13,927 nucleotides of DNA from Pseudomonadota bacterium (GTDB taxonomy: Bacteria; Pseudomonadota; Alphaproteobacteria; Rhizobiales; Xanthobacteraceae): NCBI GenBank assembly GCA_023387695.1, contig JAEWHT010000344.1, forward strand, positions 1 through 13,927. The letters run 5' to 3'. Below the pieces are notes generated by a model. The model was not told where the DNA came from, ran no database searches, and saw only the letters and a list, made by a program, of their open reading frames with translations. Made by a program: the position numbers and the translations under genes. The first letter of the stretch is position 1. Each line of letters begins with the position of its first letter. Shown here piece after piece: positions 1 to 7,907 of this stretch.

Positions 1-277
1 CGCGCTTGGCCGGCGCCGGCGCGCGCGAGAAATCCTGGCGCGGGGCCTGTGGCTGCTGCTGCTGGAACGGCGCGAAGAAATCGCCGCCGAACCAGCCACC
101 ACCACCGCCCTGGCGCGGCGGCGGCGCTTGGCGCTGCGGCTGGCCGAAGCCGGGGAAGTTGAAGAACTGCGCCGACGCCGGTCCCGCGATCGAGACCATG
201 ATCGCAAGCGCCGTCCCCAGCGCGATCAGCGGGCCGGTCTCGGTCAGCGCCTTGAAAAAGGATTTGGGCTTCGACAT
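1..277 (-). CDS. Secreted SGNH-hydrolase-like (DUF459) protein, N-terminal part
   Basis: Only the first 92 codons are present; the gene runs off the left edge. The ATG at 277-275 opens a clear Sec signal peptide: a basic start (MSKPKSFFK), a hydrophobic core at residues 16-31, and a likely cleavage after ASA at residue 36. The mature start is low-complexity, rich in Gln, Pro, Gly and Phe (FFNFPGFG, then QAPPPRQGGGGGWFGG, then a QQQQ run), and looks like a flexible linker. From memory this N-terminus matches exported DUF459/SGNH-family proteins of Bradyrhizobium, which are thought to be periplasmic esterases; the catalytic domain lies outside the window, so activity cannot be seen. The lytic transglycosylase gene upstream on the same strand fits a cell-envelope role. 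The Shine-Dalgarno is weak. Identification rests on recalled similarity; a secreted Pro/Gly-rich protein is certain, the family less so. Confidence 0.7.
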   Translation of the reverse strand, partial: MSKPKSFFKALTETGPLIALGTALAIMVSIAGPASAQFFNFPGFGQPQRQAPPPRQGGGGGWFGGDFFAPFQQQQPQAPRQDFSRAPAPAKR

Positions 278-316
278 GCGATCTTTTGCGCGCGCAACGG
301 GGCTCTGAGATTAGGT

Positions 317-329
317 CGTTATAATAACG
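317..329. promoter_or_regulatory. 13-bp perfect palindrome in the promoter region of the SGNH gene
   Basis: CGTTAT-A-ATAACG lies 40-52 bp upstream of the SGNH start codon, in the 163-bp gap after the lytic transglycosylase gene. It is AT-rich in a GC-rich region and contains TATAAT on the plus strand. Position and symmetry fit an operator or a core promoter. The half-site GTTAT recalls Zur-type operators, but the spacing is shorter than the motif I remember. The regulator is unknown. Confidence 0.3.
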
Positions 330-440
330 GAATCGGGCGCCAAACGGGCAAATTCTCTCGCAGATCCCTAGGGTAATTTCTCGGGGCCAACCACCGCCGA
401 TCGGCCAAAATCGCCGTTCAGGGTTACTTTCGGGCCGTTT

Positions 441-1838
441 TTACCGCCTGCGCAACCGATCCAGCACGTCGGCGGAGGCAAATCCGTCGGCGGGGACCCC
501 GATCGAGGCCTGGAAGCTGCGAAGTGCATCCCGGGTCTGGCCGCCGAACTGGCCGTCCGGGGTGCCCTTGTAGAAGCCGCGCTGGACCAGCAACTGCTGC
601 AGTTCCAGCCGTTCGGTTCGGGACAATTCCCGCTCCTGCCGCGGCCAGGGCTGCACGAAGGGCTGCCCCCCGCGCAGGCGATCGGCGAAATGGCCGATCG
701 CCATCGCATAGGCCTCGGCCGGGTTGTATTTCATGATGACCCGGAAGTTCTGCAGCATCAGGAAGCCCGGTCCCTGCGCGCCCGCGGGTGCCAGCAGATA
801 GGCTTTGTCCGCCGGATGCGGGAAGGGCTGGTTGGTCGCCCGCTTGAGCCCGAGCTTCTCCCATTGCGCGATCGTCATCGCCCTGGCGCGATCGGCCAGC
901 ATGTAGTTGAAGCCCTGCGGCACCACGACCTCGTAGCCCCAGGTCTGGCCGCTCTGCCAGCCATCCTTCTTCAGATTGTTGGCGGTCGACGCGATCAAAT
1001 CGATCGGGTTGTCGACGACGTCGCGCCGTCCGTCGCCATCGCCGTCCACGGCGAAGCGCTTGAACGCGGTCGGCATGAACTGCGTCGGCCCGAACGCGCC
1101 GGCCCAGGAGCCGCGCATCTGCTCAGGCCTGAGGTCACCGCGGTTGAGGATCTCGAGCGCGGAGAGGAACTCGTCCTTGAAATAGGCCTGGCGGCGGCCG
1201 ACGCAGGCAAGCGTCGCAGTCGATTGCAGCACGCTGCGATCGCCCATCTGCGTCGAATAATTGGACTCGATGCCCCAGATCGCCGCGATGATGTAGCGAT
1301 CGACGCCGTAGGCCTTCTCGGTCGCGTCGAACTGCGCCTTGTACCTCGCGAGGACTTCCTTGCCCTTGGCCAGGCGATTGTCGTTCACGAGGATGTCGAG
1401 ATAGTCCCAGATCGACTTGGAGAACTCGGGCTGCGAATCCATCAGGTCCATGATGCGCAGATCGGGCGAAAGTCCCGCAGTGAAGCGCTGGAAATTTTCC
1501 TGCGTGATGTTGCGGCGTGCGGCATCGGGCCACATACCGGCGACGCAATTGTTGAAATTGCCGGCGGCCTCGCGGATCGCCGCGGCCGTCATCAGCGGAT
1601 GGCCGGACGCACCGTCCTCGCCGCTCCAGGGCTGCGCACCGCCCGAGGCCGGGGCAGGTTGCGAGGGCGCGGGGTCGGCGCCTGAGAAAATACCGCCGAA
1701 CAGTTTCTGCAGGCCGTTTTGCCCTTGTTGCGCTTGCTGGGCCTGCGTGGATGCAGGGAACAGCAGGGCTGCCGCAAGCATTGTTGCGCCAACCAAAGAT
1801 CCTGCCCGTTTTGCCACCCCTGTCACCGATTGCATCAT
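441..1838 (-). CDS. Lytic murein transglycosylase, MltB/SLT_2 type with peptidoglycan-binding domain
   Basis: A 465-residue periplasmic enzyme that cleaves the MurNAc-GlcNAc bond of peptidoglycan to form 1,6-anhydro ends. The signal peptide (about residues 1-33) ends near STQAQQ and is followed by a Gln/Pro-rich linker. The SLT_2 catalytic core spans about residues 80-395. The probable catalytic Glu is E191 in IWGIESNYS, and the family motif GAFGPTQFMP is at 247-256. A C-terminal PG_binding_1 domain (about 406-465) contains QRGFYKGTPDGQFG, as in many alphaproteobacterial homologues. The ATG at 1838 was chosen because the signal peptide then starts directly; a TTG 18 codons upstream (1892) would put charged residues in front of it, and ATG 1835 is equally possible. 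It diverges from galU and lies upstream of the SGNH gene on the same strand. The family is secure; the exact mlt subclass name is not. Confidence 0.92.
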   Translation of the reverse strand: MMQSVTGVAKRAGSLVGATMLAAALLFPASTQAQQAQQGQNGLQKLFGGIFSGADPAPSQPAPASGGAQPWSGEDGASGHPLMTAAAIREAAGNFNNCVAGMWPDAARRNITQENFQRFTAGLSPDLRIMDLMDSQPEFSKSIWDYLDILVNDNRLAKGKEVLARYKAQFDATEKAYGVDRYIIAAIWGIESNYSTQMGDRSVLQSTATLACVGRRQAYFKDEFLSALEILNRGDLRPEQMRGSWAGAFGPTQFMPTAFKRFAVDGDGDGRRDVVDNPIDLIASTANNLKKDGWQSGQTWGYEVVVPQGFNYMLADRARAMTIAQWEKLGLKRATNQPFPHPADKAYLLAPAGAQGPGFLMLQNFRVIMKYNPAEAYAMAIGHFADRLRGGQPFVQPWPRQERELSRTERLELQQLLVQRGFYKGTPDGQFGGQTRDALRSFQASIGVPADGFASADVLDRLRRR

Positions 1839-1901
1839 GTCCCACCCGTCCGGCCGAAATCGGCCATCAGGAGGCCTCGTTACGGTTGCCAATATCTTAA
1901 C

Positions 1902-1928
1902 AAAGGTGAATTTTTGCTGGTCACCTTT
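1902..1928. promoter_or_regulatory. Inverted repeat between the divergent transglycosylase and galU genes
   Basis: AAAGGTGA (1902-1909) and TCACCTTT (1921-1928) are perfect 8-bp inverted arms around an 11-nt spacer. The element lies in the shared upstream region of the two divergent genes. Without a solid T-tract and with no gene ending here, an operator or leader hairpin is more likely than a terminator. The binding protein is unknown. Confidence 0.3.
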
Positions 1929-2041
1929 TTCGCAAATTCTCCGAGACGGAGCCCAACATCCGCCTTTGTTACCGGCTGCAAAACGGCTAGCAAGATGCCA
2001 TTGCTTCTGTCACGCGCGCTCCAAGGTATTCGATCAATCAC

Positions 2042-2917
2042 ATGAAAATCCGCAAAGCCGTATTTCCCGTCGCCGGCCTCGGCACCCGCGTCCTGCCCGC
2101 CACCAAGGCGATGCCGAAGGAAATGCTCACCATCGTCGACAAGCCGCTGATCCAGTACGTCTATGACGAGGCGCGCGAAGCCGGCATCGAGCACTTCATC
2201 TTTGTCACCGGCCGCAACAAGAACGTCATCGAGGATCATTTCGACCGGATGTACGAGCTCGACGCGACGCTGGCCGCGCGCGGCAAGAAGGCCGAGCAGG
2301 ACGTTCTGGCGCAGAACCAGCCGGACGCGGGCGCCGTCAGCTTCACCCGCCAACAGGCTCCGCTTGGCCTTGGCCATGCGGTCTGGTGTGCGCGCGACAT
2401 CGTCGGCAACGAGCCGTTCGCGGTGGTGCTGCCGGACGAGCTCGTGCTCAATTCGCCGGGCTGCCTGAAGCAGATGATGGATACCGCATCATCGCTCGGC
2501 GAGAAGTCGAACCTGATCGCAGTCGAGGCGGTGCCAGACCATCTCACCCATCAATACGGCATCTGCGGCGTCGGCAAACGCTCCGGCAAGATGTTCGAGG
2601 TCGATGGCATGGTCGAGAAGCCGGCCAAGGGCACCGCGCCCTCCAATCTCTCGATCACCGGCCGCTACATCCTGCAGCCCGAGATCTTCAAGATCCTGGA
2701 GACGCAGGAGCGCGGCGCCGGCGGCGAGATCCAGCTCACCGACGCCATGATCGGCCTCGCCAAATCGCAGAAATTCTACGGCGTCGAGTTCGAGGGCGAG
2801 CGCCATGATTGCGGCTCCAAGCCCGGCTTCCTCCGCGCCAACATCGCCTACGGCCTGAAGCGGCCGGAGCTGCGTGACGGACTGATCGCGGAGATGAAGA
2901 AGTACCTGGGGCAGTAG
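2042..2917 (+). CDS. galU: UTP--glucose-1-phosphate uridylyltransferase
   Basis: A 291-residue cytosolic enzyme that makes UDP-glucose and pyrophosphate from UTP and glucose-1-phosphate, supplying exopolysaccharide, LPS and glucan synthesis. The full bacterial GalU pattern is visible: the nucleotide-binding signature GLGTRVLPATKAMPKEM (12-28), the metal-binding PDE triad (131-133), VEKP (191-194), GEIQLTDA (228-235) and DCGSKPGF (256-263). Length is normal for the family and no domain is missing. The ATG start gives the standard MKIRKAVFPVAGLGT N-terminus. A consensus Shine-Dalgarno is not obvious; AAGG occurs somewhat far upstream. It is divergent from the lytic transglycosylase and convergent with the diguanylate cyclase, whose stop is only 18 bp away, so it is probably a single-gene transcript. 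UDP-glucose links it functionally to the envelope genes on its left. Confidence 0.96.
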   Translation: MKIRKAVFPVAGLGTRVLPATKAMPKEMLTIVDKPLIQYVYDEAREAGIEHFIFVTGRNKNVIEDHFDRMYELDATLAARGKKAEQDVLAQNQPDAGAVSFTRQQAPLGLGHAVWCARDIVGNEPFAVVLPDELVLNSPGCLKQMMDTASSLGEKSNLIAVEAVPDHLTHQYGICGVGKRSGKMFEVDGMVEKPAKGTAPSNLSITGRYILQPEIFKILETQERGAGGEIQLTDAMIGLAKSQKFYGVEFEGERHDCGSKPGFLRANIAYGLKRPELRDGLIAEMKKYLGQ

Positions 2918-2935
2918 GCCTCAGAGAGCTGCGGC

Positions 2936-4432
2936 TCACGCCACCAGCGACAGCTTCGGCAAGCTCGCGACCACCGACTGGTTGCGGCCGCCGGCTTTAG
3001 CTGCATAGAGCGCCTTGTCGGCGGCGGCGACCAGCACGGTCCAGTCCATGCCCGCAATGGGCGCGAGGCTGGCAACGCCGCAGGAGACCGTCGAGCCCGC
3101 GCCGCCGTCGGACCAGCCCAGCACCTTGCCGCGGATGGTCTCGGCGACCTTGAACGCGTCGGCGTCCGAGGTGTTCGGCAGCAGCACCGCGAATTCCTCA
3201 CCGCCATAGCGCGCGGCGCAATCACCGGCGCGGCGGACTGAATCGGAGATGCAGATGGCGATGCCGACCAGCACCTGGTCGCCGGCCTGGTGCCCGAACG
3301 TATCGTTGTAAGCCTTGAAGTGATCGGCATCGATCATCAGGAGCGCGACCTGTGTCTTCTGGCGCATGGCGCGACGCCATTCGATGTCGATGACCTGGTC
3401 GAACTTGCGGCGGTTACGCAGGCCCGTGAGCGCGTCGGTAGTCGCCATCTCCTCGAGCTTGCTTTCGGCATCGGCTCGCCGGCTGATCTCGCGGGCGAGC
3501 ACGATCGCCGAGCCCAGCACGAACAAGGAGAGCATCAGCACCACGGCGCCGATGCGAAGCGCTTCCTTCTGCCACAGCGAGAACACAACGCTCAGCGGTT
3601 TGCCGGCCACGACAAACAGCGGACCAGAGCTGCTGCTGCGCACGTAGAGGCGCGGCGTCGGGTCCACCGGCCCCTTTCCGGCGTAGGATCCGCCCGCCCT
3701 GAGATTGTCAGACTTCCAATCCTGCTGCGTTCCCAGGTTCTTGCCGACGATGTCGAGGTCGAACGGCCGCCGCATCATGATGGTGCGGTCGCGCTTGAGC
3801 ACGGTGATGGTGTCCTCGGGGTCGAGGCTCAACCGCTCGAACAATTCGTGGAAATAGGTGAAGCGGATCGAGCCGGCGACGACTCCCACGAAGCCGCCGT
3901 CGGTATCACTGAGACGCCGGCTCAGCACGATCGAATAGGAGCCGCGGAACAGCATCGGCCGGCTGATGAACAGTCCGGCATCGGGGTTGTCCCGATGAAT
4001 CCTGAAATACTCCTCGTCGGCGCGGCTCTCGGGCTGCGGGTCGAGCGTGGAGGCATCGATGGTCAGCCTGCCCTCGGCATCGAACACCTGGATGGCGCCG
4101 AAATGCTTGGCGGTCGTCGAGTGGTCGAACAGGATCAGCTGCCGGATCGGCCGCGAGACCGTGTTGATCTCGGGCAGCAGCATGTTGCTGGCGACCGCCC
4201 GTAGCGACAGGTCGTAGATGTCGATGTTGCGGCTGATGTCGGCGTCGATCGAGGTCGCCAGGTTCTCGAGCGTCTGGCGGGCCAAGGCCTCCTCGCCACG
4301 GCGCATGTCCAGCATGACGTTGATGCAAATGGCGGAAAAGCCGATCACCGTCACGACGGACGAGATGATCAGCAGCTTCGCCGAAATGCGCCAGGGCCGG
4401 CGGGCCGTGGCTTCGCGCCATGCAGACAGCAT
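2936..4432 (-). CDS. Membrane diguanylate cyclase with periplasmic sensor (dCACHE-like) and GGDEF domain
   Basis: A 498-residue inner-membrane protein. TM1 is at about 17-40 and TM2 at about 293-313; the 250-residue region between them is periplasmic and resembles a double CACHE small-molecule sensor. A short linker follows, then a GGDEF domain from about residue 328 (TTDALTGLRNRR) to 485. The active-site signature is GGEEF (410-414), the metal-binding region MIDADHFKAYND is present, and the allosteric I-site RxxD is R401-D404, in the correct place before the signature. It should therefore make c-di-GMP from two GTP and be feedback-inhibited. The ATG start is supported by GGGAG 7 bp upstream (4439-4443 on the complement). 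The stop nearly touches that of galU (convergent). A small gene diverges from it. The ligand sensed cannot be told from sequence. Confidence 0.93.
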   Translation of the reverse strand: MLSAWREATARRPWRISAKLLIISSVVTVIGFSAICINVMLDMRRGEEALARQTLENLATSIDADISRNIDIYDLSLRAVASNMLLPEINTVSRPIRQLILFDHSTTAKHFGAIQVFDAEGRLTIDASTLDPQPESRADEEYFRIHRDNPDAGLFISRPMLFRGSYSIVLSRRLSDTDGGFVGVVAGSIRFTYFHELFERLSLDPEDTITVLKRDRTIMMRRPFDLDIVGKNLGTQQDWKSDNLRAGGSYAGKGPVDPTPRLYVRSSSSGPLFVVAGKPLSVVFSLWQKEALRIGAVVLMLSLFVLGSAIVLAREISRRADAESKLEEMATTDALTGLRNRRKFDQVIDIEWRRAMRQKTQVALLMIDADHFKAYNDTFGHQAGDQVLVGIAICISDSVRRAGDCAARYGGEEFAVLLPNTSDADAFKVAETIRGKVLGWSDGGAGSTVSCGVASLAPIAGMDWTVLVAAADKALYAAKAGGRNQSVVASLPKLSLVA

Positions 4433-4578
4433 CGTTTGCTCCCGACCCTAACGGATGCGCCTGAAATCTTGCATTGTGTTTAAGCCGGGACGCCGCTGCT
4501 GCAATGAGTTAAGGATTGGTTTCCGCCGGTCTCGCTTTTGCTCAGATCAGACCGCGGACAATGGGATAGAGGACGACG

Positions 4579-4848
4579 GTGAACGATTACGACGCGCTAC
4601 GCGATTACCTGATGCGGCAGAAGCAGGCCGAGTTCGTGCTGACCTTCGAGCAGATCGAGGAGATCATCGACGCGGCTCTGCCGCGCGCGGCCAACCGTGC
4701 GTCATGGTGGGACAGCCTGCGTAGCCCCGACATCCAGATGCCGCAGCGCGAAGCCTGCCTCGCGGCGGGCTTCAAAGCGGTGCGGATGCCGGACGGCCAG
4801 AGCGTGCGGTTCACGAAGATGAAGACCGACCGGCGCAGGCCGGGGTAG
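4579..4848 (+). CDS. Small DUF7662-like protein of unknown function
   Basis: 89 residues, starting at GTG with a good Shine-Dalgarno (GAGGA, about 6 bp upstream). Visible features are an N-terminal YDALRDYLMRQ helix, LTFEQIEEII, an ASWWDS segment with two adjacent Trp, REACLAAGFKA, and a C-terminal strand SVRFTKMK. The order YDxLxxYL, LTFxxIExI, WW and A-x-x-AG(F/W) matches from memory a small family named DUF7662, of unknown function, which is sometimes found beside restriction or toxin genes. No signal peptide or membrane segment is present, so it is probably cytosolic. It diverges from the diguanylate cyclase across 146 bp and converges with the EAL gene, whose stop is 13 bp away. Codon use matches the neighbours. 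Coding status is likely from the ribosome binding site and family pattern; the family name is tentative. Confidence 0.72.
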   Translation: MNDYDALRDYLMRQKQAEFVLTFEQIEEIIDAALPRAANRASWWDSLRSPDIQMPQREACLAAGFKAVRMPDGQSVRFTKMKTDRRRPG

Positions 4849-4861
4849 AGGCAGAACGAGA

Positions 4862-7738
4862 TCAGCTCGCCGCTTCCAGCCGCACTTCCGTCAGCAGCCG
4901 CATCGCGGCGTCCGCGTCCATCGGCTCGCCGAAGGCGAAGCCCTGCGCGTATTCGCAGCCGAGCTGATACAGCTCGACCGCATCGGAATCGGTCTCGGCG
5001 CCTTCCGCCACCACGTCCATGCCGAGATCATGCGCGAGCGCGATGATCGACTTCAGGATCACCGGCCTTGTGCCGCGATTGGTGGTGCGCACGAATGACT
5101 GGTCGATCTTGATGGTGTCGAACGGGAAGCGCTGCAGATAGGCAAGCGACGAATGGCCGGTGCCGAAATCGTCGAGTGATAATCCGGTGCCGAGCTCGCG
5201 GATCCGCGTCAGCATTTGCGCGGCGTGCTCCGGATTCTCCATCACCAGCGATTCCGTCAGTTCCAGCTTCAGCGTGCCGCGCGCCACCGAAGACCGCGAC
5301 AGCACGGTGCGGATGTCGTGGATCAAATCGTGGCGCAGCAATTGCCGCGAGGAGACGTTGACGCTGGCGAAGATCGGCTCGCGCGAACGCATCGCGCGTT
5401 GCCAGATCGAGAGCTGCTTGGCGGTCTGGTCGAGCACGAACATGCCGAGATCGACGATGAGGCCGGTCTCTTCCGCGATGGTGATGAACTCCGACGGCGC
5501 CATGCGCCCGAGCTTCGGATGATCCCAGCGCACCAGCGCCTCGAAGCCGGCGACTGAACGGTCCTCCAGGCGGACGATCGGCTGGTACAGGATGGTGAGC
5601 TCCTGCCGCTCGATGGCGCGGCGCAGCTCGCTCTCCAGCGTCAGGCGGTCGGTCTTCCGCGCGCGCATCGCGGGCTTGTAGACGTCGATACGGTCGCCGC
5701 CGATGCGCTTGGAATGATACATCGCAAGCTCGGCGTCCTTGATGATCTCGTCCGTCAGTTGCGTCTGAGGATCGGACAGCGCGAGGCCGATCGATGCCGT
5801 CAGGAAGATCTCGCGGTCGTTGAAGGCGATCGGCGCGCGGATGGTCTTGCGGATGGTCTCGGCGAAGGCGGTGATGCGGGCCGGGTCCTGCTCCGACAGC
5901 AGGATCAGGCCGAACTGGTCGCCGGCCATTCGTGCCAGCGTGTCCTGCGGCTTCAGGATGCGGGTGAGGCGGCGGGCGAGCGTCAGCAGGATGGAATCGC
6001 CGACCGCAATGCCGACGGAATCGTTGACCTGCTTGAAGCGGTCGAGGTCGATCACCATCAGCGTCGGCCGCATCGTCGGCATGGTCTTGGCGAAATGCGC
6101 GACGGCGCCCAGCCGGTCCATGAACAGCTTGCGGTTGGGCAGGCCGGTGAGATTGTCGTGCACGGAATCGTGCAGCAGGCGTTCCTCGGCGTTGCGTAGT
6201 TCGGTCACATCAGTGAGCGTGCCGACCACGCGCGAGACTTCACCATCCGAGCCGACCACTGGGCGCGCTTTCAGCGCGAACCACATGAAGTGACCATCCG
6301 GCGTGCGCAGGCGGAAATCCTGCACCAGGCGGCCGCGGCGCTGGTCGAGCACGCTGTCGAGCGCGGCGCGGAAACGGTCCTGGTCGAGCGGGTGCAGCAC
6401 CTCGAGCCACGACGCCGCCGGGCCTTCCAGCGTGCCGCGCTTCAGGCCAAGCAGCGCTTCGGTTTCAGGGCTCGTGAAAACCTTGTCGGCGGATACGTCC
6501 CAGTCCCAGATCAAATCGCCGGAACCAGCGAGCGCAAGTGCGCGTCGTTCGATGTCGGAGACGACGCCGGTGGTGGCGCCGCCGCCCGCGAACGCGTGCT
6601 GCATCACCGTGAAGCCGATCAGCATCACGATCAGCACCAGGCCGCCGAGCAGGGCCGGGCCGACGATGTCGTTGGTGACGGAACCCGCGACCGTCATGCC
6701 TGCCGCGACCACCCAGACCACGAGGAGGAACCAAGTCGGGATCAGCAGCACCGCGCGGTCGAAGCCGTGGGTGGAGAGATAGACGATCAGCGCGAAGCCG
6801 GCGAAGGCGATCAGCACCAGCGAGATGCGGGCGATGCCGGACGCGACAGCCGGATCGAACAAAGCGAGCGCCACGAGCGATCCGAGGAAGGCCAGCCAGC
6901 CCACCGTGATGTGGGAATAGCGCACATGCCATCGACTGAGATTGAGATAGGCGAACAGGAACACCAGCAGCGTTGCCGCCAATATCGCTTCACCCGCCGC
7001 GCGCCAGATGCGCTCGGCGTTGTTCGACATGTCGAGCACCTTACCCCAGAAGCCGAAATCGACGCCGATGTAAACGAGAACCGCCCAGGCCAGCGCGGCG
7101 GCGGCCGGGAACATGATGCTGCCCTTCACCACGAACAGAATGGTGAGCACGAGGGCGAGAAGTCCGGAGATGCCGATCACGATGCCCTGGTACAGCGTGA
7201 ACGAGTTGACCTTGTCCTTGTAGGCTTCCGGCTCCCACAGATAGAGCTGCGGCAGCTTGTCGGTGCGCAGTTCTGCGACGAAGGTGACGACGGCACCGGG
7301 GTCGAGCGTGATGCGGAACACGTCGGCGGTCGGGCTTTCCTGCCGCTCCGGCCGGTCGCCGGTCGAAGGCGTGATGGTCGCGATGCGCGACAGCCCGAGG
7401 TCGGGCCACAGCAGGCCTGACGACACGATGCGGTAATGCGGGGCGACGATCAGACGATCGAGCTGGTCGTCGGTGTTGTTGGCGAGCGCGAACACCACCC
7501 AGTTCTGGCCACCTTCACGGGCGCGCACCTCGATGCGGCGAACGATGCCGTCGGTGCCGGGCGCGGTGGAGACCTGGATGCGGTCGGCGTCGCTGCGCTG
7601 ATGTTCGAGCACGCCGGTAAGGTCGATCGCGGGCGCATCGCTGCGCACGCTGACAGCGTCAAGCGCGCGTGCAGGGGACGCGGCGACAAGAATCATGAGG
7701 CCCAGCGCGATGGGCGCGAGGCACCTGATCAGACGCAA
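4862..7738 (-). CDS. 7TM-PAS-GGDEF-EAL c-di-GMP phosphodiesterase
   Basis: About 958 residues. Order: signal peptide (LRLIRCLAPIALG to SPARA), periplasmic domain of about 150 residues, seven membrane helices (about 182-379), a PAS domain with PAC-like end (about 400-519), a GGDEF domain (about 520-690) and an EAL domain (about 706-951). The first part resembles 7TMR-DISM receptors, which sense through the periplasmic domain. The GGDEF signature is AGDQF (605-609), so cyclase activity is unlikely; it may bind GTP as a regulatory site. The EAL domain keeps EALVRW (E733), NVSS, ELTES, DDFGTG, IKIDQSF, AEGAET and YAQGF, so c-di-GMP hydrolysis is expected. A TTG start at 7738 is preferred because GGAG precedes it by 8 bp and the signal peptide then starts at once. 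A GTG at 7801 is the longest alternative, but it lies inside an inverted repeat and has no ribosome binding site. Confidence 0.93.
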   Translation of the reverse strand: MRLIRCLAPIALGLMILVAASPARALDAVSVRSDAPAIDLTGVLEHQRSDADRIQVSTAPGTDGIVRRIEVRAREGGQNWVVFALANNTDDQLDRLIVAPHYRIVSSGLLWPDLGLSRIATITPSTGDRPERQESPTADVFRITLDPGAVVTFVAELRTDKLPQLYLWEPEAYKDKVNSFTLYQGIVIGISGLLALVLTILFVVKGSIMFPAAAALAWAVLVYIGVDFGFWGKVLDMSNNAERIWRAAGEAILAATLLVFLFAYLNLSRWHVRYSHITVGWLAFLGSLVALALFDPAVASGIARISLVLIAFAGFALIVYLSTHGFDRAVLLIPTWFLLVVWVVAAGMTVAGSVTNDIVGPALLGGLVLIVMLIGFTVMQHAFAGGGATTGVVSDIERRALALAGSGDLIWDWDVSADKVFTSPETEALLGLKRGTLEGPAASWLEVLHPLDQDRFRAALDSVLDQRRGRLVQDFRLRTPDGHFMWFALKARPVVGSDGEVSRVVGTLTDVTELRNAEERLLHDSVHDNLTGLPNRKLFMDRLGAVAHFAKTMPTMRPTLMVIDLDRFKQVNDSVGIAVGDSILLTLARRLTRILKPQDTLARMAGDQFGLILLSEQDPARITAFAETIRKTIRAPIAFNDREIFLTASIGLALSDPQTQLTDEIIKDAELAMYHSKRIGGDRIDVYKPAMRARKTDRLTLESELRRAIERQELTILYQPIVRLEDRSVAGFEALVRWDHPKLGRMAPSEFITIAEETGLIVDLGMFVLDQTAKQLSIWQRAMRSREPIFASVNVSSRQLLRHDLIHDIRTVLSRSSVARGTLKLELTESLVMENPEHAAQMLTRIRELGTGLSLDDFGTGHSSLAYLQRFPFDTIKIDQSFVRTTNRGTRPVILKSIIALAHDLGMDVVAEGAETDSDAVELYQLGCEYAQGFAFGEPMDADAAMRLLTEVRLEAAS

Positions 7739-7781
7739 GGTCAGTTCTCCGCGTTCGACGCAAACTCTGAGTGCAAGGCTG

Positions 7782-7821
7782 TTACGTACAAAGGCTAGCA
7801 CGTAAAGGCGGTCTCAGACCG
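7782..7821. promoter_or_regulatory. Two palindromic motifs upstream of the EAL-protein gene
   Basis: TTACGT (7782-7787) and ACGTAA (7800-7805) form a 6-bp inverted repeat with a 12-nt spacer. Next to it, CGGTCT-C-AGACCG (7809-7821) is a 13-bp perfect palindrome. Both lie 44-83 bp upstream of the preferred TTG start, where a promoter or operator would be expected. Their presence here argues that the coding region starts downstream rather than at 7801. Confidence 0.35.
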
Positions 7822-7907
7822 GACAGAAGTGGTTCGGCATGTCGCGATAGATGCCACGAAAGCGAGGAAAATCAAAGGGTTTCCGCCCCGCTTGGTGGGT
7901 CAGCGGC

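Noticed and set aside
690..1685. Long plus-strand open frame over the lytic transglycosylase gene
   Set aside because: It is antisense to a gene with clear catalytic motifs, has Arg/Asp/His-rich composition and no family features. High GC keeps such frames open.
1839..1892. 18-codon N-terminal extension of the lytic transglycosylase from TTG
   Set aside because: It would place charged residues before the signal peptide, and the ATG at 1838 is the better start.
6290..7420. 376-codon plus-strand open frame over the EAL gene
   Set aside because: Antisense to membrane helices and the PAS domain of a well-supported protein; composition is dominated by Arg, His, Glu and Asp, typical of a shadow frame.
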